16,193 nt of DNA from PVC group bacterium. GTDB lineage: Bacteria; Verrucomicrobiota; Kiritimatiellia; SS1-B-03-39; PXDE01. Of the stretch, positions 9,568 through 16,193 are shown piece by piece. A program made the translations under genes and the position numbers. The stretch is from positions 1-16,193 of the forward strand of contig PXDE01000383.1 in assembly GCA_003566475.1 (NCBI GenBank). The letters are read 5' to 3'. The notes beneath the pieces were generated by a model. That model was not told the origin of the DNA, made no database searches, and saw only the letters and a program-made list of their open reading frames with translations. The first letter of the stretch is position 1. The number at the start of each line of letters is the position of its first letter.

Positions 9568-9690
9568 CAGCGGGGACTCCGTTCGGGGTTGATGACAAAG
9601 CGCGGACTGTAGCCCAGGCCATGGGCCGAAGCCAGCGCCGAGGCCTTGGGCGTCCTTACGGGCCGGACCGGTACTGAGCCCAGACAGAAG

Positions 9691-9840
9691 TGAACCGCGA
9701 ATAAACGCCAATGGACGCGAATTCCGGAAGGGTGGAGAGGGATGGCGCCCGATCACCTTCCCGTGAACCGGAACTCCGTCGTGCGAGGGGTGGTATAGCC
9801 TCGTCCCCATTCGCGTTCATTCGCGTCCATTCGCGGTTCC
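9691..9840. repeat. Inverted pair of 10-bp-periodic repeats (CGCGAATRRA units)
   Basis: Copy 1 (9691-9723) reads TGAACCGCGAAT, then AAACGCCAAT, then GGACGCGAAT. Copy 2 (9809-9840) is inverted; its complement reads GGAACCGCGAAT, GGACGCGAAT, GAACGCGAAT. Each copy therefore has about three 10-bp units, close to one helical turn. The two are separated by ~85 bp without a gene. Copy 2 begins 15 bp past the stop codon of the SGNH gene. The rest of the gap, 9568-9690, shows nothing recognisable. Confidence 0.8.
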
Positions 9841-9854
9841 TCTGCGTGGTCCGG

Positions 9855-11354
9855 CTACGGCGCCCGGGCCTCGGGAGCGTCCTCCTCGCCCACCCGGGCC
9901 AGATCCTCGGCGGTGAGTCGGGGCTGGTCGTCGAACTCGCCCCAGTAGACGGGTCCGGCGATCTCCAGGTTGGCGTCGGGCAGTATGGCCGTCTGGATGG
10001 CGTCGTAGCCGGAGCCCATGGCGTCCCAGTCGGTGATCCGCAGGCGGACGCGCTGACCGGGCTCCACGTCGGCCGCGGGAAGCCGGCGCCGCCGGTGCAT
10101 GGCCAGCACCTTGACCACGCCCGCCCCCTCCCCCACCGGCCGCCCCGCGAAGGTGAGGTCGGTGAGGTGCAGCGACAACAGGAAGTGCGGATACGGGGCG
10201 TCCGGCGTGGGTCCATCCGACACCATGGCTACCCAGCCCTCCACCGGCAGACCCCGGACGGCGGCCTGGCCCCCTTCCTCGGGCACGGGAAGATCCACGA
10301 TGGGCCAGGGAGATCCATCGCGCCGGGGGACGAGCGTTCGCTCCGTGTAGTGCACGATCAACACCCGGCGGCGCTCCAGATGCCGGTCCTGGGCCACCCG
10401 GACGGGGATGTCGGCGGAGAGGCCCTCCGCCCAGATCCTGGACAGAGGCAACCCGATGAGGTGGGCGATCTGGGCGGAGATCGAAGCATCGTGCTCGTTG
10501 TAGGCGAGGTGACTGTCCCCGAGGATGAGGACGGGCGACTCCGGCGCGTCCCGGTAGGGTTGGCCCTCCCGGTCGCGGATGCGGAGCAGATCGGGATCCG
10601 CCTTGTCGCCGTCGGTGCGGGCGCCGGGCTCGCCCACGAACGGGTTCCGGGCCTGGGCCTCGCGCACGACGTCGTACCGTTCCAGCCGCTCGGCGATCCG
10701 GGCGGCGGCCAGACGGGCGCCCCGGTTCATGTAATGGCTGTCGCGGACATAGAACAGGGGCTTCTCCTGACCGTGCTCCCGCCGGTGGTCGGCGAAGGCC
10801 CGGTGCAGGTCCACCACCTCGACATCGGCCTCGGACAGGGCCAGCATCAGCCGCTTGACCGGAAGGGATACGTTGAGGCTCTCCGGAGCCCGGGCCGGCC
10901 GCCGCGGCTCGTCCTCCACCGCCGCGAAGGGGAAGTCCGGATAGATGGCGAGCTTGGAGGGGATGATGGCCACCATGAGGTCGATGCCGCGAGCCTTGAG
11001 CTGGCGGTCGAAGTGGATCAGGGCCTCGGGCACGCCCACCTCGTCGAGGCTGTCCATGAGATGCAGCCGCACCGCCGCCCCCTGGAACACGTAGCCGTCG
11101 CGGGCGGGCCAGGGCCACCGGAAGGTCTGCCAATCTTCGATGAAACCGCGGATGTCGTCGCGGTAGGGGCCCAGCCGCTCCGCCCAGGCCGCCCAGGATC
11201 CGCCGTGCGCGTCGAGATCCTGCTCGAGCGCCGCCCGGGTGGCCTGGATGGCCTCCAGCCGGGCCGCGGCCGGGCCGTCCTCGGCCCGGGCGGCGGGGGC
11301 GAGCGATGAGAGGACGAGGCAGCCGAGGGCGAAGCAGGAGACAGGTGGGTTCAT
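9855..11354 (-). CDS. Secreted SGNH-hydrolase-like protein of the AlgX/AlgJ (polysaccharide O-acetylation) type
   Basis: A 499-residue exported protein. Residues 1-24 form a signal peptide (hydrophobic core, ARA|ED cleavage). The start at 11354 has AGG 8 nt upstream. The SGNH domain follows: DLMVAIIPSKLAIYP (~124-138), then YVRDSHYMNRGA with Asp205 and His207, in the place of the DxH motif of AlgJ/AlgX, then LILGDSHLAY with the nucleophile candidate Ser281 in GDSH. This Ser-His-Asp arrangement is that of alginate acetyltransferases AlgJ and AlgX, which move acetyl groups to polysaccharide in the periplasm. Residues ~385-485 form a beta-rich module containing LPAADVEPGQRVRL (425-438) and ending in a VYWGEFDD segment, also seen in the lipoprotein at 296-2182. 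The usual MBOAT partner (AlgI) is not in the window, so the acetyl donor and polymer are unknown. The gene diverges from the URO-D-like gene. Confidence 0.85.
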   Translation of the reverse strand: MNPPVSCFALGCLVLSSLAPAARAEDGPAAARLEAIQATRAALEQDLDAHGGSWAAWAERLGPYRDDIRGFIEDWQTFRWPWPARDGYVFQGAAVRLHLMDSLDEVGVPEALIHFDRQLKARGIDLMVAIIPSKLAIYPDFPFAAVEDEPRRPARAPESLNVSLPVKRLMLALSEADVEVVDLHRAFADHRREHGQEKPLFYVRDSHYMNRGARLAAARIAERLERYDVVREAQARNPFVGEPGARTDGDKADPDLLRIRDREGQPYRDAPESPVLILGDSHLAYNEHDASISAQIAHLIGLPLSRIWAEGLSADIPVRVAQDRHLERRRVLIVHYTERTLVPRRDGSPWPIVDLPVPEEGGQAAVRGLPVEGWVAMVSDGPTPDAPYPHFLLSLHLTDLTFAGRPVGEGAGVVKVLAMHRRRRLPAADVEPGQRVRLRITDWDAMGSGYDAIQTAILPDANLEIAGPVYWGEFDDQPRLTAEDLARVGEEDAPEARAP

Positions 11355-11405
11355 CCGTTCAACCTACCGGCCTCCGCCCCCACCTGACAAGGATGCCGGT
11401 TCCGC

Positions 11406-11433
11406 TTGCTTCCCCGTCCCAACCCACTACACT
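11406..11433 (+). promoter_or_regulatory. Weak candidate promoter for the URO-D-like gene
   Basis: TTGCTT (11406-11411) and TACACT (11428-11433) are separated by 16 bp, giving 3/6 and 4/6 matches to sigma70 consensus. Transcription would begin near 11440, about 53 nt before the start codon. It sits in the 138-bp divergent gap. In GC-rich DNA such a match can occur by chance. Confidence 0.3.
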
Positions 11434-11492
11434 GGCCCACTTGGCTCGTTTCGGCTTCCATTCGGCCGGTGGGCCTTGGGAGACCTCCGCTC

Positions 11493-12749
11493 ATGTCCGC
11501 ATCTGTCCGCGACCGCGACACCCTCCGCAGGCTGGCCGGCGATCTGGCCGCGGTTGCCCAGGATCCCATTCAGGCCGAGCGGCGCGAAGGCTGGCGGAGG
11601 GTCAACATGCTCGAACCCCACCGACCCATGCTCTGGATCACGGAGATCCCCTGGGACGAGATCCGCGATCAGCATCCGGATCTTCGGTTGACCTGCGAGG
11701 ATCCCGACGCCCGGCGGGCCGAGTCCGCCCTGCGGATCCGGAGGTTCACGCAGCGCCATCTGCACGTGGATGAGGTGGAGGATGGCGTGGTCTGGGTGCC
11801 CATGCGGTTCACCGGGGCCGACTACGGGATCCGGGTCGAGGAGGATCTCATCGCCCAGGGCCATTCCTCCATCCAGTCGCACGGCTTCAAGCCGGTGATC
11901 ACCGAAATGGAGCACGTTGAGAAGATCCGCATGCCGGAGGTCGCCTACGACCGCGAATCGACCGAGCGGGAGAAGGACCGGCTCGACGGATGGTTCGGCG
12001 ATCTTCTGCCCGTACGCATCCATGGGCCGCGGCAGCATTTCTTCAATGGCTGGGACGAGTTGGTGCGGTGGACCGGCGTGCAGAACGCCCTGCTGGACCT
12101 CATGGAGCGGCCGGACTTCATCCATGCCCTTCTGCGGCGGATGACCGATTCCTTCCTGGAGCGCATGCGGCAGTTCGAGGCCGGGGGCTGGCTGGGCGCG
12201 CCCCATCCGCTGCTCCGCGCCGGATCGGGCGCGGCGGGGTTCACCGACGAGCTGCCGCGGGCGGACACACCTCCGGACGGGCCGTTCACGGCCCTGGATC
12301 AGTGGGGCGGGGCCGCCCCGCAGATTTTCAGCGACGTCTCGCCCGCCATGCACGAGGAGTTCGCCCTGCGGTACGAGATCGAGGTGCTCTCGCGCTGCGG
12401 CCTGAACTACTACGGCTGCTGCGAACCCCTGCACACCAAGATGCACCTGATGGACACGGTGCCCCGGCTGCGCAAGATCTCCATCAGCCCCTGGTGCGAC
12501 GCGGCCCGGGCGAACGCCGCCGCGACCCGGAAATACGTGTTCAGCCACAAGCCCAACCCGGCCCTGCTGGCCACCGACCCCTACGACCCCGAGGCGGCGG
12601 AAGCCGACCTCCGCCGCCGCCTCGACGGCTCGGACGGGATGGCCAGCGAGGTGATCATGAAGGACATCAGCACGGTCCGGGAGGATCTGGGGCGGCTGCT
12701 GGACTGGACTCGCATGGCGGCGCGGGTGGTGCGGGAGTACGGTCCATGA
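11493..12749 (+). CDS. Uroporphyrinogen decarboxylase-fold protein (URO-D / corrinoid methyltransferase superfamily), function unknown
   Basis: A 418-residue cytoplasmic protein. The start ATG 11493 has GGGAG (11478-11482) 10 nt upstream; a TTG 87 bp earlier is open but lies within the candidate promoter. The C-terminal half reads like the URO-D/MtaA-type barrel: SDVSPAMHEEFALRYE, then GLNYYGCCEPLHTKM with Cys309-Cys310-Glu311 and His314, then RKISISPWCD, and VFSHKPNPALLATD. In the methyltransferase branch of this superfamily His and Cys side chains bind zinc for thiol activation, so Cys309/310 and His314 are candidate ligands. True haem-pathway HemE lacks this CCEPLH text, and HemE's N-terminal substrate motifs are not seen. 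I therefore favour a methyltransferase-like or other catabolic role. The stop overlaps the ATG of the decayed downstream gene (ATGA), indicating translational coupling. Confidence 0.8.
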   Translation: MSASVRDRDTLRRLAGDLAAVAQDPIQAERREGWRRVNMLEPHRPMLWITEIPWDEIRDQHPDLRLTCEDPDARRAESALRIRRFTQRHLHVDEVEDGVVWVPMRFTGADYGIRVEEDLIAQGHSSIQSHGFKPVITEMEHVEKIRMPEVAYDRESTEREKDRLDGWFGDLLPVRIHGPRQHFFNGWDELVRWTGVQNALLDLMERPDFIHALLRRMTDSFLERMRQFEAGGWLGAPHPLLRAGSGAAGFTDELPRADTPPDGPFTALDQWGGAAPQIFSDVSPAMHEEFALRYEIEVLSRCGLNYYGCCEPLHTKMHLMDTVPRLRKISISPWCDAARANAAATRKYVFSHKPNPALLATDPYDPEAAEADLRRRLDGSDGMASEVIMKDISTVREDLGRLLDWTRMAARVVREYGP

Positions 12750-13128
12750 CCGGCATCCCCGCCCCCGAAGACCCCGTGGGCGGCGCTCTGGCCGGGGAAC
12801 GCTTCCGGATTCTGATCTCGTCGAACACCATGTTCGGGGGCACGGCGCCTTGGGGGACTTCATGGCCCCGCTCAAGGAGGGGAAGCTCAAGATGGGCGAC
12901 TCGACCACCGTGCTCCGTCTGCTGCGGGGAACGGCTGAGGATCCCACCAAGCCGAGTTGGGGCGGGCAGTTCGTCCGCATCGCGGGCCGTCCCGCCGCGT
13001 TCGCCGACGATCCCGATGAGCGCGTGCGGGAGGGCCCCTACCCCGGGGCCCGGACGGTAAATCGCTGGCGCGCGTCCTACCTCACCGACTGGGCGGCCCG
13101 GATGCGCCGGTGCGTGGCCCCTCGCTGA
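12746..13128 (+). pseudogene. Decayed nucleoside-hydrolase-like (DUF1593/Sde182-type) gene with internal deletion and frameshift
   Basis: An ATG at 12746 overlaps the previous stop and encodes MTGIPAPEDPVGGALAGERF, then RILISSN, resembling the first strand of DUF1593/inosine-uridine hydrolase-like proteins (RFRVLVSTDIGGTDPDD type). Downstream, in a different frame, a family-like C-terminus appears: GHGALGDFMAPL (from ~12837), KMGDSTTVLRLLRG, PSWGGQFVRI, EGPYPGARTVNRW and YLTDWAARM, ending at the TGA 13126-13128. The Asp-rich N-terminal site and the central ~200 or more residues are missing, so an internal deletion with a frame change near 12800-12840 is the simplest explanation. Complete family members are about 300-450 residues; about 120 are represented here. 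Assignment is by recalled motif similarity and would need a database search. The position suggests it was once the second gene of a two-gene operon. Confidence 0.65.
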
Positions 13129-13146
13129 GGCGTGCTTTGGCGCCCC

Positions 13147-13174
13147 TTGACCGTGGTCTGGATGTGGCTATATT
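13147..13174 (+). promoter_or_regulatory. Sigma70-type promoter of the toxin-antitoxin operon
   Basis: TTGACC (13147-13152) and TATATT (13169-13174) are 16 bp apart, matching the consensus at 5/6 and 5/6. This is the best promoter in the window and stands out in an otherwise GC-rich setting. Transcription would start near 13181, about 30 nt before the antitoxin ATG. A Phd-type antitoxin would be expected to repress here, but I could not find a convincing operator palindrome. Confidence 0.65.
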
Positions 13175-13209
13175 ACGACCGAATTCAGATCCAACCGAGG
13201 CAAGCCCTC

Positions 13210-13491
13210 ATGCAGTTCCGTGAACGGATTGTCCCCATCAGCGAAGCCAAGTCCAGGACGGCGGCCCTGGTCGAGGAAATCGCCGCGTCGCGCACTCCGG
13301 TCGTCATCACCCAGAACGGCAGAGCCTGCGCCGTGCTTGAGGATATGCAGACGTACGAGGAAACCCGGGAGAGTCTGGCGCTTCTCAAGATCCTCGCCCT
13401 AAGCCAGGCCGCAGCCCGGTCAGGGAAGGTGAAGCCGGCCCGGAAAGCCTTCCGGGACGCCAAGGCGCGGGGGCGGGCCTCTTCGGCGTGA
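13210..13491 (+). CDS. Type II antitoxin, Phd/YefM family
   Basis: A 93-residue protein. ATG 13210 has GAGG (13197-13200) 9 nt upstream. The N-terminal half matches Phd/YefM: IVPISEAKSRTAALVEEI (helix), then TPVVITQNGRACAVLEDM (beta hairpin) and YEE. That domain dimerises and binds operator DNA. The C-terminal half (LALLKILALSQAAARSG, then Lys/Arg/Ala-rich) would be the toxin-binding tail, disordered until bound. The stop codon overlaps the toxin start (GTGA at 13488-13491), giving coupled translation. Family members neutralise RelE/ParE toxins and autorepress the operon together with them. Confidence 0.93.
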   Translation: MQFRERIVPISEAKSRTAALVEEIAASRTPVVITQNGRACAVLEDMQTYEETRESLALLKILALSQAAARSGKVKPARKAFRDAKARGRASSA

Positions 13492-13814
13492 GTTCCGCAC
13501 GGGTGTGGCTGACCGAGGAGGCGGAACGCGACCTCGTGGACATCTGGACCTATGTAGCGCAGGCGGATGGGCCGGAACGCGCGGATGGCCTGCTCGACGG
13601 CATCGAAGCCACGTGCGCCGCAGTGGCCGGAACGCCCGGCATGGGACACATCCCGCCGGAGCTTGAGCGTGTGGGGGTCAGTCAGTTCCGGGAGTTCCGT
13701 CACAAACCCTATCGGATCATTTACGAGACGGAGCCGACCCGGATCGTCGTCCACGCGGTCCTGGACGGCCGCCGGGATCTGGCTTCGCTGCTTCAGCGTC
13801 GGCTCCTGCGTTAG
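13488..13814 (+). CDS. Type II toxin, RelE/ParE family
   Basis: A 108-residue protein starting at GTG 13488, in a 4-base overlap with the antitoxin stop. The fold signature is clear: VWLTEEAERDLVDIWTYVA (strand then helix), a second helix with LLDGIEATCAAVAGTPGMG, then FREFRHKPYRIIYE, RIVVHAVLDGRRDL and a short C-terminal helix. The PYRIIY...VLDGRRD block is typical of ParE-type toxins, which poison DNA gyrase, whereas RelE relatives cut mRNA on the ribosome. Sequence alone does not decide between these activities. No Shine-Dalgarno is visible, consistent with coupling to the antitoxin. It converges with the lyase gene 42 bp downstream. Confidence 0.93.
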   Translation: MSSARVWLTEEAERDLVDIWTYVAQADGPERADGLLDGIEATCAAVAGTPGMGHIPPELERVGVSQFREFRHKPYRIIYETEPTRIVVHAVLDGRRDLASLLQRRLLR

Positions 13815-13819
13815 GCCTC

Positions 13820-13833
13820 CCGATAGCAATCGG
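13820..13833. terminator. Short hairpin between convergent genes (weak terminator candidate)
   Basis: Arms CCGAT and ATCGG enclose AGCA in the 42-bp gap between the toxin and lyase stop codons. The stem is only 5 bp and no T-run follows on either strand, so termination is only suggested by position. The CCGATAGCAATCGG text also resembles a short dispersed palindrome. Confidence 0.25.
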
Positions 13834-13856
13834 CACTCTGAGACACCACCGCTACG

Positions 13857-16193
13857 TCAATCCCCCCCGCCCATCTCCAGCCGCTCGGCCCGAATCGCGA
13901 AGGTGCGGGGTCCATCCGGGTCGAGAACCACCAGCCCTACCCGGCCCTCGAACCGGATGCCGTGGCCCTCGTAGGCGAAGGGATCGCGATCCATCAGCAC
14001 CACGACCTCCGGCCCCGTCGCGGGCCGGATGCGGACCACGCGGCCATGCTCGTCCAGCCGCTCGACGTGGGCCGCCGCATTATCCGCGGCCCGTACGGTG
14101 AAGGCCCAGGTGACGCCACCGTGCGGAGGAATCTCCGTGCGCAGCTTGAGCGACCGCGTGTCGTGGTCCTGATGCCGGTCTCGGCCTCGGTGGTCCTGAT
14201 AGGGCCCGATGGCCCGACCGAAGATCTGGTCGGAACCTTCCGGACGGTCATGGACGGTCATCCGCACCCCGTCCGGGTAGGCGAAAGCCAGGTCGCCGGC
14301 CGCGCCCACGGGCGAGGTGATGGTCGCCCCGCCCTCCCGAACTTCCGTGCCATCGGCCTGGTAGCTGTGCATCCGCCAGATCGCCTCGCGCAGGGATTCG
14401 ACGGTGTCACGCACCACCAGCACGTCCCCGACCAGCAGCACCTGCCGGTCGTACCCGTTGAGCAGGCCGGGCGGGGTGGAGCGGGTGAGGTCGAGGTCGG
14501 GGTTGAACGGCATCGGGTTGCGGGCCCAGGCGTAGCTGAAGGCCTCCGCGTACTCGTCCTCCTCGATCCAGCCCGCCGCATACTTGCAGGGCAGCGGCCA
14601 GTTGGTGACCCCGGTGATCTGGATCTGGGTTCGCCCGGCCGGCCCCTGCTTGTAGGGGTTGAAATACGTCCCGCCCGGAGGCGCCCCCCAGGCCGCGTTC
14701 CCGAAGAAATGGACGTTGCGGCCCCAGAACCAGACCGAGCCCTTGTCCTCGTGATGATGTCCCCATGACTGCCCGGAGCGGAGGATGACAAAATTCTCGC
14801 CGCCTGGATCGCCCTCGTGGTTCAGCGTCGGGTGCCGGAAGATCGCCCCCAGGCCCTGCACAAAGCGGCTGGACAGGTCCGGCGCCTCGGGCTCGACCCC
14901 CTCGGGCGGCTCCTCGTTCTTCTCGCCGAACAGCCAGGCCATGCGGGCGGCCACCCGGCGCGAGTTCTCGCTCTCGGCGGCCGCGAATCTGGGCAGGGCG
15001 GCCCGGAAGTTCCGGAGCGGATTGTCGATGGACAGCCCGTGGTCCCCCACCGGGGCCATCACCCGCTTGTGGTCGAACTGGGGGTCGCGGGGCGACGACA
15101 TCCAGGTCCACCAGTCGAACATGGCCGCGAACCGCTCGTCCTCGTAGAAGTTCCGCTGGCCGGTCCGCACCAGCACGTCGGCCAGGGGCAGCAGATTGTG
15201 CAGGGTGTGGTTGGCGTAGGTGTGGCTTTCCTCCCAGGTGCCGGACTGCGGATAGACGTAGCGGTCGAGGGCCATGTCCATCTGCTCCTGGCCGTGGAGA
15301 AGGATGGTCTCTCCGTCGGGATGGCCCATGGCCACCAGCCCCTCGCCGATCAGGCTCACCAGCCGGTACCGGTCGGCGTTGAAGTTCATGTTCTCCATGC
15401 CCTGGTAGAACGGGTTCAGGGCCTCGGGGTCGGTCCAGGGGAGCATGGCCCGTCGGCCCGGGTAGGCCGACTCGTCCATCATCATGTACGCCATGAGCGC
15501 CCGCTCGACCATGCGCCGTCGCACCTCGGGATCGTCGGGCCCGGCCTCGGGGTTCTCACGGGCCCAGCGGACCTCGCCCGCGCTGCCCATCTCGCCCCGC
15601 ATGTGGGGATTCGATCCGTTGAAGTAGGCCAGCCCGCTGCGGCCGCGGGTGCCGCTCAGCACCACCGCGATGCCGCCGCCCATTCGGAACTCCGGCACCT
15701 GGTGCTCCGGCGCGGCCGGCGAGCCGTCGCGGTTCCAGACCAGGGTCAGGCGGTTCATCCGGTCCAGTGGCCATACGCCCTCCCGGATGTGCGCCCGCTG
15801 CAGCCAGGCCACTGGGCGCACCTCCTCCTCGTCGGCCGGATCCTCGAACGGCGGCAGCGCGTAGAGCGCCCAGCGGCGGTGACCCTCGATGATCCACGCC
15901 TCCATGGCGATCTCAGGGCGCGAGCCTTCAAGCCCCACCACCCCCCGCGACATGCGGTCGCCCGGCACCTGGGGCCGGACATAGAGGTCCACCCGGTTGA
16001 TCTTGGGCCGGGTCCAGAGGTCGGGCCGCAGATAGAACCCGCCCACGGACAAGGTGCGGTCGGCGGCGATCAGCCCGATGGTCTCCTGCTTGCCCCGGAA
16101 GTAGCCGAACTGGCTCCAGATCACCAGACGCGACAGGCAGACCTGGCCCTCCTCCTGGATGAAGTCGCTGGCAGGATTGGATTCGGTCACCGG
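13857..16193 (-). CDS. Heparinase II/III-like polysaccharide lyase, 5' end outside the window
   Basis: 778 residues are visible, with the reading frame open through the right edge. A GTG at 16190 could be read as a start, but the text after it is not a signal peptide or family N-terminus, so the gene is taken as truncated by the window. The first ~200 residues are beta-rich. Residues ~215-440 are helical: MAYMMMDESAYPGRRAMLP, then GTWEESHTYANHTLHNLL with Tyr and His candidates for lyase chemistry. Residues ~455-778 form the beta-sandwich heparinase II/III-like domain, with GHHHEDKGSVWFWG (His479-His481, Asp483; 14751-14759 encodes the three His), equivalent to the HxHxD metal site of PL12/PL21-type enzymes. 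It would cleave uronic-acid polysaccharides by beta-elimination, probably outside the cytoplasm. The exact PL family and polymer are not assignable by eye. Confidence 0.85.
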   Translation of the reverse strand, partial: PVTESNPASDFIQEEGQVCLSRLVIWSQFGYFRGKQETIGLIAADRTLSVGGFYLRPDLWTRPKINRVDLYVRPQVPGDRMSRGVVGLEGSRPEIAMEAWIIEGHRRWALYALPPFEDPADEEEVRPVAWLQRAHIREGVWPLDRMNRLTLVWNRDGSPAAPEHQVPEFRMGGGIAVVLSGTRGRSGLAYFNGSNPHMRGEMGSAGEVRWARENPEAGPDDPEVRRRMVERALMAYMMMDESAYPGRRAMLPWTDPEALNPFYQGMENMNFNADRYRLVSLIGEGLVAMGHPDGETILLHGQEQMDMALDRYVYPQSGTWEESHTYANHTLHNLLPLADVLVRTGQRNFYEDERFAAMFDWWTWMSSPRDPQFDHKRVMAPVGDHGLSIDNPLRNFRAALPRFAAAESENSRRVAARMAWLFGEKNEEPPEGVEPEAPDLSSRFVQGLGAIFRHPTLNHEGDPGGENFVILRSGQSWGHHHEDKGSVWFWGRNVHFFGNAAWGAPPGGTYFNPYKQGPAGRTQIQITGVTNWPLPCKYAAGWIEEDEYAEAFSYAWARNPMPFNPDLDLTRSTPPGLLNGYDRQVLLVGDVLVVRDTVESLREAIWRMHSYQADGTEVREGGATITSPVGAAGDLAFAYPDGVRMTVHDRPEGSDQIFGRAIGPYQDHRGRDRHQDHDTRSLKLRTEIPPHGGVTWAFTVRAADNAAAHVERLDEHGRVVRIRPATGPEVVVLMDRDPFAYEGHGIRFEGRVGLVVLDPDGPRTFAIRAERLEMGGGD

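Noticed and set aside
8524..11354. The M42 peptidase and SGNH genes as one operon
   Set aside because: They share a strand but are separated by 287 bp containing inverted repeats, and have no functional link.
11427..12980. A 517-codon open frame on the minus strand opposite the URO-D-like gene
   Set aside because: Its composition is shadow-like and it spans both the gene and the pseudogene junction; the plus-strand reading has motifs and a ribosome site.
16188..16190. GTG as the true start of the lyase
   Set aside because: No signal peptide or ribosome site can be judged there; the frame continues to the edge and the first residues look internal.

Overview
This is a GC-rich bacterial chromosome segment with no phage, plasmid, insertion-sequence or CRISPR genes. 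Its gene content (a URO-D/methyltransferase-fold protein, an AlgX/AlgJ-like SGNH protein, a heparinase II/III-like lyase, a sugar phosphate isomerase, and intergenic gaps full of short palindromic and tandem repeats) resembles planctomycetes, Kiritimatiellota, Lentisphaerota and similar environmental lineages. That placement is an inference from gene style. No marker gene here settles it.

Layout, left to right. A predicted surface lipoprotein with a WD40/TolB-like propeller (296-2182, +) lies between two ~180-bp direct repeats (20-199 and 2468-2648). A 136-bp inverted-repeat element lies beside the right-hand copy. A tRNA-Pro(GGG) follows (2784-2860). Converging on it is a P-type II cation ATPase (2885-5605, -). 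Its 5' leader faces, across a palindrome-rich gap, a sugar phosphate isomerase/epimerase (5760-6515, +) and a farnesyl-diphosphate-synthase-type prenyltransferase, ispA (6545-7441, +). The next 1.1 kb has no recognisable gene. It holds three copies of a 38-bp palindrome (7571-7777) and a 9-bp tandem repeat (8442-8485). An M42 metallo-aminopeptidase (8524-9567, -) and an AlgX/AlgJ-like SGNH protein (9855-11354, -) follow, separated by an inverted pair of 10-bp-periodic repeats. Divergent from the latter are a URO-D-fold protein (11493-12749, +) and an overlapping decayed remnant of a nucleoside-hydrolase-like gene (12746-13128). Next comes a Phd/YefM-RelE/ParE toxin-antitoxin pair with its own promoter (13210-13814, +). 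A heparinase II/III-like polysaccharide lyase runs off the right edge (13857-16193, -).

How the genes may work together. The lyase and the AlgX-like protein point to handling of charged or acylated polysaccharides. The lipoprotein and the AlgX-like protein share a C-terminal module (similar text around LPxAD-xPG-RVRL) that I associate with polysaccharide-acetylation proteins, which suggests two unlinked components of one envelope system. The ATPase, ispA, peptidase and tRNA look like ordinary housekeeping or accessory genes. The most unusual signals are in the non-coding DNA: the three co-varying 38-bp palindromes, the flanking direct repeats, the 136-bp inverted element and the two different tandem texts.
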